A DNA stretch of 64,000 nucleotides from positions 26,978-90,977 of the forward strand of contig JAZQCI010000030.1 of assembly GCA_045546175.1 (NCBI GenBank), written 5' to 3'. Positions 50,170-57,971 of the stretch are shown one piece after another. Numbering within the stretch: the stretch's first letter is position 1; every line of letters starts with the position of its first letter. The position numbers and the translations under genes are program-made. Origin of the DNA: CAG-791 sp045546175. GTDB taxonomy: Bacteria > Bacillota > Clostridia > Lachnospirales > Lachnospiraceae. Under the pieces are notes generated by a model. That model did not search any database. It saw only the letters and a list, made by a program, of their open reading frames with translations, and had not been told where the DNA came from.

Positions 50170-50274
50170 ATGAATCGCACACTCTGCACTACCGACAACT
50201 TCTTCTTTTTCTTTAGCTTTAGCTTTACTGGCACCGAGGCAGTAAGGTTGATTTGTCATGCTAAAGAATTGTGA
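50170..50274 (+). CDS. Phe-rich leader peptide, 34 residues
   Basis: MNRTLCTTDN is followed by FFFFFSFSF (residues 11-19, seven Phe in nine codons) and a short tail, ending in TGA at 50272. AAGGAG lies 6 bases before the ATG, so translation is very likely. A strong terminator follows 27 bases later and paaK after that. Leader peptides of pheA and pheST in enterobacteria have the same kind of Phe run. The layout suggests ribosome-mediated attenuation that senses charged tRNA-Phe. Confidence 0.7.
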   Translation: MNRTLCTTDNFFFFFSFSFTGTEAVRLICHAKEL

Positions 50275-50300
50275 GAGCAGAGATTAAAAGATCCGTTCAC

Positions 50301-50338
50301 AAAAGGTGTGGCACTTCAACAGGTGCCACACCTTTTTT
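50301..50338 (+). terminator. Attenuator terminator before paaK
   Basis: AAAGGTGTGGCAC, TTCAACAG-type loop, GTGCCACACCTTTTTT: 13-bp stem and six T. The leader segment TGGCACC (50229-50235), just after the Phe codons, is perfectly complementary to GGTGCCA (50322-50328) in its 3' arm and could compete with the terminator. Confidence 0.82.
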
Positions 50339-50428
50339 CAGTTATTACGCACTTGCCGCTGCCAGACTGACCGGGCGCGAAGTGCACATAGCTGCCACCA
50401 TATCTAAGAAGGGAAAGGAGCCCGCAAA

Positions 50429-51733
50429 ATGAAGAACTATTATCAAAAAGAGATCGAGACCGCATCTCGGGAGAAGATCCTGGAGATCCAGAACGAGAAG
50501 ATCGTGAAACAGGTGAAGTATGTCTATGACAACGTCCCCTACTATCGCGATCTCATGGACAAGAAAGGGGTAAAACCCGAGGATATCAAGAGCGTAGATG
50601 ATATCAAAAAGCTCCCTTTCCTCAGCAAGGATGACCTTCGCGAAGCCTATCCCTACGGCCTTCTGGGCACAGACCTCAAGAACTGCGTCCGCATCCAGTC
50701 CACCTCCGGCACTACCGGAAAGCGCGTCGTCGCCTTCTATACCCAGAAGGACATCGACATGTGGGAAGAGTGCTGCGCCAGAGCGATCGTCGCTGCCGGC
50801 GGCACCAACAAAGACGTCTGCCAGGTCTGCTACGGCTACGGCCTTTTCACCGGCGGTCCCGGCCTCAACGGCGGCTCCCATAAAGTCGGCTGCCTGACGC
50901 TGCCCATGTCCTCCGGCAACACGGACCGCCAGATCCAGTTCATGATGGACCTGAACGCCACCATTCTGTGCTGCACGCCTTCCTATGCCGCTTATATCGG
51001 AGAGTCCCTCGCGGAGCGCGGCTACAAGCCCGAGGACAACAAGCTCAAAGCCGGTATTTTCGGCGCCGAGCCCTGGACCGAAGAAATGCGCCGGAACATC
51101 GAAAAGAGCCTGGGAATCAAAGCATATGACATCTACGGCCTCACAGAGACCTCCGGTCCCGGCGTCTCCTTCGAGTGCGAAGAGCAGACCGGCATGCACA
51201 TCAACGAGGACCACTTCTACGCCGAGATCATCGATCCCAAGACCGGCGAAGTGCTTCCCGAGGGCAGCAAGGGCGAGCTCGTCTTCACTTCCCTGGACAA
51301 AGAGGGATTCCCTCTGCTCCGCTACCGCACCAAGGATATCTGCATCCTTTCCAGAAAGAAATGCTCCTGCGGCCGCACTCACGTCAAGATGACCAAGCCT
51401 CTTGGCAGAAGTGACGACATGATGATCATCCGCGGCGTCAACGTATTCCCGAGCCAGATCGAAGCCGTTCTCCTCAAGGAAGGCTATACGCCCAACTACC
51501 AGATCGTCGTCGACCGCGAGAACAACACCGATACCTTCGACATCTATGTCGAGTTCGCCCCCGAGCAGTTCTCCGACAAGATCGCGGACGTACAGGCCCG
51601 CGAGAAGGCGCTGGGCGGAGCGATGCGCTCCATGCTGGGCATCGGTCCCAAGATCCACCTCGTGGCGCCCAAGACCATCACAAGATCCGAAGGCAAAGCC
51701 GTCCGCGTGATCGACAAGCGCAAACTTCACTGA
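50429..51733 (+). CDS. paaK: Phenylacetate-CoA ligase
   Basis: A 434-residue adenylate-forming enzyme that activates phenylacetate or another arylacetate with ATP and CoA. STSGTTGKRVV is the ATP-binding loop, GIFGAEPWTEEMR and DIYGLTETSGPGVSFEC hold the adenylate site, RYRTKDI follows, and RGVNVFPSQIEAVLL begins the mobile C-terminal domain. It forms an operon with an ACT-domain gene 15 bases downstream, a pairing common in Clostridia, where arylacetates come from aromatic amino acids. Its leader has a Phe-rich peptide and an attenuator. Confidence 0.95.
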   Translation: MKNYYQKEIETASREKILEIQNEKIVKQVKYVYDNVPYYRDLMDKKGVKPEDIKSVDDIKKLPFLSKDDLREAYPYGLLGTDLKNCVRIQSTSGTTGKRVVAFYTQKDIDMWEECCARAIVAAGGTNKDVCQVCYGYGLFTGGPGLNGGSHKVGCLTLPMSSGNTDRQIQFMMDLNATILCCTPSYAAYIGESLAERGYKPEDNKLKAGIFGAEPWTEEMRRNIEKSLGIKAYDIYGLTETSGPGVSFECEEQTGMHINEDHFYAEIIDPKTGEVLPEGSKGELVFTSLDKEGFPLLRYRTKDICILSRKKCSCGRTHVKMTKPLGRSDDMMIIRGVNVFPSQIEAVLLKEGYTPNYQIVVDRENNTDTFDIYVEFAPEQFSDKIADVQAREKALGGAMRSMLGIGPKIHLVAPKTITRSEGKAVRVIDKRKLH

Positions 51734-51748
51734 TAAGGAGGTACGACA

Positions 51749-52180
51749 ATGGCAATCACACAGTTATCCGCATTTCTTGAAAACAGGCCCGGAACCCTTT
51801 ACGGCGCCGTCAGCGCCATTTCCGACGCCGGCATCAATATCCGCGCTCTCTCCGTGGCAGACACCAGAGATTTCGGCATTCTCAGGCTCATCGTCTCCGA
51901 TGTGGCAAAGACTAAAGAAGTCCTCTCCGACGGCGTCGTGATCACCGAGACCAAAGTCATCGCCGCCAAAATGAGCGATGAGGCCGGCTCCCTCAAGAAG
52001 ATCCTGAAGATCATTCAGGACACCGGCGTCAATATCGAATATGTCTACGCTTTCACGTCCTCTGTCGCAGGCTCCGCCTACGTGGTCCTCAGAGTCAATG
52101 ACATCGAGGAAGCGGAAGCCGTCCTTGCCCGAGGCGGAATCAAGACGCTCGCTGACAACGATATGGAAGGGCTGCTGTAA
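51749..52180 (+). CDS. Tandem ACT-domain protein
   Basis: A 143-residue protein made of two ACT domains (ITQLSAFLENRPGTLYGAVSA at 3-23 and a second from about 70 with GSLKKILKIIQDTGVNIEY). ACT domains bind amino acids and regulate partner enzymes. Its constant association with paaK suggests that it modulates arylacetate activation in response to an aromatic amino acid. GGAGG lies 7 bases before the ATG. Confidence 0.9.
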   Translation: MAITQLSAFLENRPGTLYGAVSAISDAGINIRALSVADTRDFGILRLIVSDVAKTKEVLSDGVVITETKVIAAKMSDEAGSLKKILKIIQDTGVNIEYVYAFTSSVAGSAYVVLRVNDIEEAEAVLARGGIKTLADNDMEGLL

Positions 52181-52212
52181 TACTGCAGGTCTGCGCAATA
52201 TGTATATCTGAA

Positions 52213-52276
52213 TAGAGAGAGGCGGTCTCCATCCGCGCACACTTTCGTGCTCGTAATGGAGGCCGCCTCTTTTTTG
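52213..52276 (+). terminator. Terminator of the paaK-ACT operon
   Basis: AGAGGCGG-TCTCCAT ... ATGGAGG-CCGCCTCTTTTTT, a long stem enclosing a GCACACTTTCGTGC inner hairpin, ending in six T. Confidence 0.88.
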
Positions 52277-52333
52277 TCCTATATTTTGTATGATTCCTCA
52301 GTGCAGAGGTCTCTGTGCTCGCCGTGGTTCGGC

Positions 52334-52936
52334 TCACGCACCCAGAATTCCTTTCAAAAAAATCTCAAGCCCGATCGCGATCAGTATACATCCTCCCAGA
52401 ACGGAAGCTTTCCAGGCAAGTTTTGTTCCGGCCCTGCGGCCGATCAAAAGTCCCCCGACACAGATCACAAACGTGACTGCCGCGATGATCAGTCCTGCGC
52501 CGTTTGCCATGACGAAATCATATTCGGCAATCGTGAATCCCACCGAAAGCGCGTCGATGGAAGTGGCGATGCCCTGGATCAGCAGGTCTCTTCCCGATAC
52601 GCTTCGATTCTGCGCTTGTTTCTCTTCTTTGCCTTCTTTTCTCTCACTGAGCCCTTCCAGGATCATCTTTCCCCCGATGTAGAGGAGCAGGATCAGCGCG
52701 ATCCACGGGATGAACTGCCTGAACCACGAAAAGGCCTCGACAATGGTGTGTACGCACACCCATCCGATCATCGGCATAATATATTGAAAGAAAGCGTATA
52801 CGCCCGCTATGGCACAAATTCTGTTTCTGTGCATCTTCGGCTCATGAAGGCCGTTCGCCAGCGATACGGAGAACGCGTCCATGGCGAGGCCGACTCCTAG
52901 CGCCGCGCTGTTTACAACAAATAAAAGATTCATCAT
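52334..52936 (-). CDS. mntP: Manganese efflux pump MntP family
   Basis: A 200-residue membrane protein with six helices. The conserved pairs are visible: AMDAFSVSLANGL in helix 2 and IATSIDALSVGFTI in the second half, the Asp residues of which line the ion path. Length and layout fit MntP. Two adjacent ATG codons begin the gene (52936 and 52933). No yybP-ykoY manganese riboswitch was recognised upstream. Confidence 0.92.
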   Translation of the reverse strand: MMNLLFVVNSAALGVGLAMDAFSVSLANGLHEPKMHRNRICAIAGVYAFFQYIMPMIGWVCVHTIVEAFSWFRQFIPWIALILLLYIGGKMILEGLSERKEGKEEKQAQNRSVSGRDLLIQGIATSIDALSVGFTIAEYDFVMANGAGLIIAAVTFVICVGGLLIGRRAGTKLAWKASVLGGCILIAIGLEIFLKGILGA

Positions 52937-53057
52937 TTCCAGACTTTCTGTTGTTCCCGATATTTAACATTAAACCGTTACTTTCTAATGGCAACATAAC
53001 AGGCGTGTGTTAGTCAATCATAACTTCCGCCGTGTCTCCCTCAAAAGTCCTCGGACA

Positions 53058-53100
53058 AAAAAGCATATGAGAAGAGAATCGAATCTCCTCTCATATGCTG
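53058..53100 (-). terminator. Terminator of the RpiB-like gene
   Basis: On the minus strand AGCATATGAGAGGAG ... TCTTCTCATATGCTTTTTTG: 11-bp stem plus inner pairing, six T. Confidence 0.8.
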
Positions 53101-53157
53101 AATAATCACGAATAATATTCCTTACCGGCAGAAACAGGGGATATCTCCTCTGCTCGA

Positions 53158-53796
53158 TCAGCCGATGATATCCTTAACAACCGCCTTCAGGCTCTCGTTG
53201 GTCGCATCGGCAAAGAAGTACTCCTTGAAGTTCTTTCCGGCAAATGCGCCCTTTACAAGTTCCTGATCCAGCGCGGGAAGGATCTCTTCCATGGTCTTGT
53301 AAGTCACGAGCTTGACCTGGTCGAGGATCTTCTTGTTTCTCTGCTCCGGAACTGCTCTCTCCTTGGGATATCCGCCGCCGGAGGGCTCGCAGAAGAGTTT
53401 CTCGAAGATGTACTCGAGGTTGAGGTCGCCGCCCCAGCCAAAGCCGAGCGCGAAAGGAAGGGAGATCGCGTTGCCGTCGTTGATCTGTGCGAATGTGTAA
53501 GCATCCAGAGGAGTAGCGACATGTCCGCAGATCACGCCGGGGAAGCTGTTGAGCGCCAGCATAGCGCCTTCGCCCGTGCCGCAGCCTGTGATGACGTAGT
53601 CGCAGGCGCCTGCGTTCAGAAGTGTAGCGGCAAGGATGCCGTTCTGTACATAGGTCAGCTGTGCCTCGTCGTCGGCCGCATACATGCCGTAGTTGCGAAC
53701 TTCAAAGCCCATGGGTTCCACGACCTTGCGCAGAGCCTTCTCGATGATGCTGTTCTTAGCCGCCTGGCTGTTCTCGTTGATCAGTGCAATTCTCAT
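53158..53796 (-). CDS. RpiB/LacA/LacB-family sugar-phosphate isomerase
   Basis: A 212-residue isomerase. ITGCGTGEGAMLALNSFPGV is the family core around the active-site Cys/Thr. The protein is longer than classical RpiB (about 150) because of a C-terminal extension containing YFFADATNESLKAVVKDII. Together with rpe and transketolase genes within 4 kb, it suggests pentose or related sugar-phosphate conversion. AGGAGT precedes the ATG. Substrate assignment (ribose 5-phosphate or another aldose phosphate) is open. Confidence 0.85.
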   Translation of the reverse strand: MRIALINENSQAAKNSIIEKALRKVVEPMGFEVRNYGMYAADDEAQLTYVQNGILAATLLNAGACDYVITGCGTGEGAMLALNSFPGVICGHVATPLDAYTFAQINDGNAISLPFALGFGWGGDLNLEYIFEKLFCEPSGGGYPKERAVPEQRNKKILDQVKLVTYKTMEEILPALDQELVKGAFAGKNFKEYFFADATNESLKAVVKDIIG

Positions 53797-53977
53797 TTTT
53801 TTACTCCTTAAATCAATAGCTGTATTAATAGTTCACTTGCGTTCATTTTACTCATATAAATCCGTTACGTCCATCTTATCATCGCGTCATTCGGCGCTTC
53901 CATGGACGATTTCATGACAAATATGGACAAAGAAGACTTCTGGCAGCATGCCGATCCGGTCGCTTCTGCGGCCCCGC

Positions 53978-54880
53978 TCACTCCCCGCGGATCTGCACCA
54001 GCACGATCGCGGCGAACATGATCACGCATCCCAGAAGTTCTCTCGGTGTCATCCGCTCTCCCAGGAGAATGGCCCCTGCAATCACGGCAAATACCGACTC
54101 CAGACTCATCAAAAGAGAGGCCACCGTAGGGTCGGTGAACTTCTGCGCGACGATCTGCAGCGTGTAGCCGACGCCGCCCGAGACGATGCCGCAATAGAGG
54201 ATCGGGACTATGGCGGACACTATTTTGTCCCGGCTCGGTCTCTCCAGGATCAGGGCGGCCACCGATGAGATCGCCGTGCAGGACGCGAACTGGATCGCGG
54301 AGATCCGGATGGGGTTGCCCAGCTTCACAAAGTGATCGCAGCACAGAATATGGCCGCTGAACAGGACCGCGCAGATGCAGACCAGCGTGTCGCCCCGGCC
54401 GAGGGAAAAGCCTTCCGTCATGCACAGAAGATACATCCCGACTACGCCGAGCAGGACGGCCAGCCACACGACCGCGGAATTTCTCTTTTTGAAAAACACG
54501 AAATTGATCACCGGCACGAAGAGCATGTACATGGCCGTGATAAAGCCGGCTTTTCCGGCTGTCGTGTAGACCACGCCCATCTGCTGAAAAATACTGGCGG
54601 CGGCGAGAAATGCGCCGCAGCAGATGCCGCCGACAATGGTATCTCTCCGGTACCGGGCGCACTGCTGCGCGCTGTAGGAGGCGAGCTTTTCCTTCTCCGA
54701 GGCGATGGGCATCGCGGAGACCGCTCCCACGGCCACGGCCGCAAGCGCCATGCGCGCCGCGTTGAACGTGATCGGTTCGATGCTCTCCATGCCGACGCGC
54801 TGAAAGACAAAAGCCGTCCCCCAGATCATGGCGGTCAGTATCAGGAGCGCATTTCCAAGCATTCTTTTATTGTCACTCAT
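53978..54880 (-). CDS. EamA/DMT-superfamily transporter
   Basis: A 300-residue membrane protein with ten hydrophobic helices in two EamA repeats (ALLILTAMIWGTAFVFQRVG; the second repeat from about 165 ends with SVFAVIAGAILLGERMTPRELLG). Probably a metabolite exporter. ATG 54880 is used (MSDNKRMLGN), with AAGGAAG upstream; the frame continues to 54925 without a site. It lies between two terminators and is not part of the rpe operon. Confidence 0.9.
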   Translation of the reverse strand: MSDNKRMLGNALLILTAMIWGTAFVFQRVGMESIEPITFNAARMALAAVAVGAVSAMPIASEKEKLASYSAQQCARYRRDTIVGGICCGAFLAAASIFQQMGVVYTTAGKAGFITAMYMLFVPVINFVFFKKRNSAVVWLAVLLGVVGMYLLCMTEGFSLGRGDTLVCICAVLFSGHILCCDHFVKLGNPIRISAIQFASCTAISSVAALILERPSRDKIVSAIVPILYCGIVSGGVGYTLQIVAQKFTDPTVASLLMSLESVFAVIAGAILLGERMTPRELLGCVIMFAAIVLVQIRGE

Positions 54881-54920
54881 TTTATCCAACTTCCTTGTAT
54901 GAGTCTTCTTCCGGCATGCA

Positions 54921-54951
54921 GGCAAGGCTCACCGGGCGAGCCGCTACGCCA
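54921..54951 (+). repeat. GC-rich palindromic repeat family, fragment
   Basis: GGCAAGGCTC, ACCG, GGCGAGCCGCTACGCC corresponds to the first hairpin of the family only. Confidence 0.55.
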
Positions 54952-54981
54952 CAGAAAGATTGTATCACATCGCGCGCAAAC

Positions 54982-55022
54982 AAAAACTCCGAAAAACCGC
55001 CCTTGGGATTTTTCGGAGTTCT
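54982..55022. terminator. Terminator of the transketolase-rpe operon
   Basis: AACTCCGAAAAA, loop, TTTTTCGGAGTT with T-rich tails on both strands; on the minus strand it follows rpe by about 25 bases. Confidence 0.85.
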
Positions 55023-55047
55023 TTTGGTTTCTTTACTGTTTTTCGTC

Positions 55048-55791
55048 TCACTTCTCCAGAAGCTGCATAAACGCCCTTGTCTGTCCCTCCACATCGCTGC
55101 CGTAGACGGCGCTTCCGGCCACGATCAGGTTGGCGCCGGCTTCCAGTACGACATGCACGTTGTCGGTCTTGATGCCGCCGTCCACTTCGATCTGAAGGGA
55201 AGGGTTGACCTTCTCCGCCTCTTCGTGAAGCCGCCGGATGCGCTCCGTGGAAGCCGGAATGTACTTCTGGCCGCCGAAACCGGGCTCCACCGTCATGACC
55301 AGGACGAGATCCAGGTCTCTCAGGATCGGGAAGAGAACCTCCACCGGCGTTTTGGGTTTAATCGAGATGCCCGCCTTGCATCCCAGCGCGTGGATCCTGT
55401 CGATCAGCGCTTTCGCCGCCGCGGCTGCGTCCTCCGGCGTCTTGCCGTCCTGGTCGAGCTCCGCCGCATAAGGGGCGTCCGCGTACTGCGCGTTGCCGCC
55501 CGGCATCACTTCGTAGTGGAAAGTGATGGTGTCCGCCCCGGCCTTGGCAAAAGGCTCGAGATGTCTCTCCGGATTTGTCACCATGAGATGCACGTCCAGG
55601 ACCTGATCCGTAAACTGCCGGATGCAGCGCAGGATCGGCTCACCGAAGGAAATCTCCGGCACAAAATGTCCGTCCATCACATCAAAGTGCACGTAAGTCG
55701 CTCCGCCTTCCTTTGTCTGCAGGATCTGCTCCCCCAGCCTTCCGAAATCCGCCGACAAAATAGAGGGGGCCAGTTCATTTTTTCGCTTCAT
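55048..55791 (-). CDS. rpe: Ribulose-phosphate 3-epimerase
   Basis: A 247-residue TIM-barrel enzyme interconverting ribulose 5-phosphate and xylulose 5-phosphate. Seen: LAPSILSADFGRLGEQI, VHFDVMDGHFVPEISFG with metal His and Asp, LDVHLMVTNPE, MTVEPGFGGQKY and EVDGGIKTDN. It follows the transketolase C-subunit gene by 13 bases and is the last gene of that operon. The insertion DGKTPEDAAAAAKALIDRI near residue 130 makes it longer than the usual 220. Confidence 0.95.
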   Translation of the reverse strand: MKRKNELAPSILSADFGRLGEQILQTKEGGATYVHFDVMDGHFVPEISFGEPILRCIRQFTDQVLDVHLMVTNPERHLEPFAKAGADTITFHYEVMPGGNAQYADAPYAAELDQDGKTPEDAAAAAKALIDRIHALGCKAGISIKPKTPVEVLFPILRDLDLVLVMTVEPGFGGQKYIPASTERIRRLHEEAEKVNPSLQIEVDGGIKTDNVHVVLEAGANLIVAGSAVYGSDVEGQTRAFMQLLEK

Positions 55792-55804
55792 AATGTCGTC
55801 CTTA

Positions 55805-56746
55805 TCAGCCTTCTACAAACGCTTTGACTTGTTTGTAAATACCTTCCCCGTCAAGCATATACTTATGCAGCAGCACCTCCGCGGACGCGGACTCGCCGAA
55901 TACGTCGCGCACGCCGATCCTGTACATCTTCGTCGGGCACTTCTCCGACAGGCACTCTGCCACGGCGCTGCCCAGCGCGCCGATGATACTGTGCTCTTCC
56001 GCCGTGACGACCTTGCCGGTCTTGGAGGCGGTCTTTACGACCAGTTCTTCATCGAGCGGCTTGATGGTGCAGATGTTGACGATCTCCGCGTCGATTCCGT
56101 CTTTTGCCAGCATGTCCGCCGCCTCGATGGCGGAGGCCACACACAGGCCGTTGGCGATGATACTCACGTCCTTGCCTTCGCGGATGACGCTGCCCTTTCC
56201 GATCTGGAAATCGTAATCCTCATCGAAAACTACCGGCACCGCAGCGCGGCCAAAGCGGATGTAGACCGGCCCTTCGTGCTTGACAGCGGCTCTGACTGCT
56301 TTTCTCGCCTCCGTATCATCTGCGGGGCACATGACGACCATACCGGGGATCTCGCGCATGAGCGCCAGGTCCTCCAGACACTGGTGGGAAGCGCCGTCTT
56401 CACCGACGGTGATGCCGGCGTGTGTCGCGCCGATCTTCACGTTCAGGTGCGGGTAGCCGATCGAGTTGCGGACCTGCTCATAGGCGCGGCCTGCCGCGAA
56501 CATCGCGAAGGAGCTTGCAAAAGGCACCATACCGGCCGCCGCGAGGCCTGCCGCGATGCTCATCATATTGCCTTCCGCGATTCCGCAGTCAAAGTGTCTG
56601 TCGGGATATGCCTTCGCAAAAACGCCCGTCTTGGTCGAACCTGCCAGGTCTGCGTCCAGTACCACAAGATTGGGCATCTCCGCGCCCAGTTCCAAAAGAG
56701 TTTTTCCGTATGACTCGCGTGTCGCGATCTTTTTTACTTCGCTCAT
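55805..56746 (-). CDS. Transketolase, C-terminal subunit
   Basis: A 313-residue subunit with the pyrimidine-binding domain (GIAEGNMMSIAAGLAAAGMVPFASSFAMF carries the catalytic-type Glu) and the transketolase C domain. It pairs with the separate N-terminal subunit encoded upstream. The start overlaps the stop of that gene (ATGA), ensuring equal synthesis. Split transketolases are common in Firmicutes; sugar specificity may differ from full-length transketolase. Confidence 0.93.
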   Translation of the reverse strand: MSEVKKIATRESYGKTLLELGAEMPNLVVLDADLAGSTKTGVFAKAYPDRHFDCGIAEGNMMSIAAGLAAAGMVPFASSFAMFAAGRAYEQVRNSIGYPHLNVKIGATHAGITVGEDGASHQCLEDLALMREIPGMVVMCPADDTEARKAVRAAVKHEGPVYIRFGRAAVPVVFDEDYDFQIGKGSVIREGKDVSIIANGLCVASAIEAADMLAKDGIDAEIVNICTIKPLDEELVVKTASKTGKVVTAEEHSIIGALGSAVAECLSEKCPTKMYRIGVRDVFGESASAEVLLHKYMLDGEGIYKQVKAFVEG

Positions 56747-57573
56747 AATGCCTCACCAATCCTTTCCAGATCCGCCATGGCGATCTCGTACTGCTGCGCG
56801 TTCGGTGCCTTGCCATGCCAGTCGGCGACGCCTTCCATGAAGGAGACGTCCTTGCCCTTGAGCGTCTTGCAGATGATCGCGGTGGGCGCTTCTTTGACCG
56901 ATCTCGCCTCCGCAAAAGCCGCTGCCAGCTGCTCAAAGTCATGCCCGTCCTCCACGTTGATCACGTGGAAATTGAAGGCTTCAAACTTCTTGTCGATCGG
57001 ATAAGGATTGTTGACTTCTTCGATCTTGCCGTCAATCTGAAGGCCATTGTTGTCGACGATCACACAGAGATTGTCGAGCTTTTTGGCCCCCGCGAACATG
57101 GCTGCCTCCCAGACCTGTCCCTCCTCGATCTCGCCGTCGCCCAACAGCGTGTAGACGCGGTAGTCTTTCTTCTGCACCTTGGCTGCCAGCGCCATGCCGA
57201 CCGCGCAGGAGATTCCCTGTCCCAGGGAGCCCGTGCTCATGTCGATGCCGGGCAGAAGATTCATGGACGGATGTCCCTGAAGGCGTGAGCCGAGGTGGCG
57301 GAAGGTCTTGCACTCTTCCCTGTCAAAAAATCCCCTCTCCGCCATCACTCCGTAAAGGCCGGGGCAGGTGTGGCCTTTGGATAAAACAAATCTGTCCCTG
57401 TCGGGATCGTTCGGCTTTGCGGGATCTATGTTCATCTCTTCCATATAGAGGTAGGTAAAGATCTCCGCCGCCGACAGAGATCCGCCCGGATGCCCTGCCT
57501 TGGCGTAATAAACCGCAGTAACGATATTTTTCCTCACCTGATTGGCTGTTTTTTTCAGTTCCTGTACGTTCAT
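56743..57573 (-). CDS. Transketolase, N-terminal subunit
   Basis: A 276-residue thiamine-diphosphate-binding subunit. HPGGSLSAAEIFTYLY, LSKGHTCPGLYG, TGSLGQGISCAVGMAL and the GDGEIEEGQVWEA motif plus VDNNGLQIDG form the ThDP and metal site. It is the first gene of the tktN-tktC-rpe operon. ATG 57573 follows GGAATGGAG; repeat copy 6 lies just upstream, in the promoter-leader region. Confidence 0.94.
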   Translation of the reverse strand: MNVQELKKTANQVRKNIVTAVYYAKAGHPGGSLSAAEIFTYLYMEEMNIDPAKPNDPDRDRFVLSKGHTCPGLYGVMAERGFFDREECKTFRHLGSRLQGHPSMNLLPGIDMSTGSLGQGISCAVGMALAAKVQKKDYRVYTLLGDGEIEEGQVWEAAMFAGAKKLDNLCVIVDNNGLQIDGKIEEVNNPYPIDKKFEAFNFHVINVEDGHDFEQLAAAFAEARSVKEAPTAIICKTLKGKDVSFMEGVADWHGKAPNAQQYEIAMADLERIGEAL

Positions 57574-57617
57574 CTGTGCTCCATTCCTTGGTGTTAATAT
57601 GTGTTTCCCTGCCGCAA

Positions 57618-57790
57618 TTCAAGGCTCGCGAAGCGAGCCGCTGCGCCGCGTGCGGGTTGCCTGAAAGGCAACATCAGCATTTCCGCACGCGTGTGCATCG
57701 AATAATACAGTGGAGGATTGTCCACCGCCACTGAGAAAGTATGTTGCTTTCCGCCGCCTTTAGAGGCGGGGGACATCTCCTCTGTATTAT
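57618..57790 (+). repeat. GC-rich palindromic repeat family, long variant
   Basis: Begins TTCAAGGCTCGCGAAGCGAGCC and ends CTCTGTATTAT. The first three hairpins match the family. The last arm is replaced by ATAATACAG/CTGTATTAT and extended by about 50 bases with an extra CCGCC-TTTA-GAGGCGG hairpin. Confidence 0.8.
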
Positions 57791-57898
57791 AGCTTTTTAA
57801 GCCCGCTCTGTCATTTGCCGCCGCAGATTTTTCTCTCCTTTGTGAAAGTTCGGCAAGTAATTCACCCAAAACAGACCTTCCATTGTCAATAACAGACA

Positions 57899-57927
57899 AC
57901 AAAAAGGCTCGCCGAGCGAGCCTTTTT
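57899..57927. terminator. Terminator after the DnaJ-like gene
   Basis: AAAAAGGCTCGC, CGA, GCGAGCCTTTTT. Its arms are identical to the first hairpin of the palindromic repeat family, so it may derive from it. Confidence 0.82.
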
Positions 57928-57971
57928 GAGCGTCTCCCACGCTCTGCAATCGATATGGTTATCAGTAAAGA

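Larger units (their letters stand above)
57574..57971. other. Gene-free spacer with repeat copy 6
   Basis: It contains the largest palindromic repeat copy (57618-57790), then about 100 bases of ordinary sequence where the transketolase promoter should lie, and the dnaJ terminator (57899-57927). No gene was found. Confidence 0.65.

Noticed and set aside
50109..50338. T-box riboswitch before paaK, because TGGCACCG resembles the T-box core
   Set aside because: The leader before it is only about 120 bases, shows no Stem I with specifier loop, and the motif lies inside a well-initiated leader ORF.
53058..53100. Palindrome considered as a recombination site
   Set aside because: T run on the minus strand right after a gene end makes a terminator the simpler reading.
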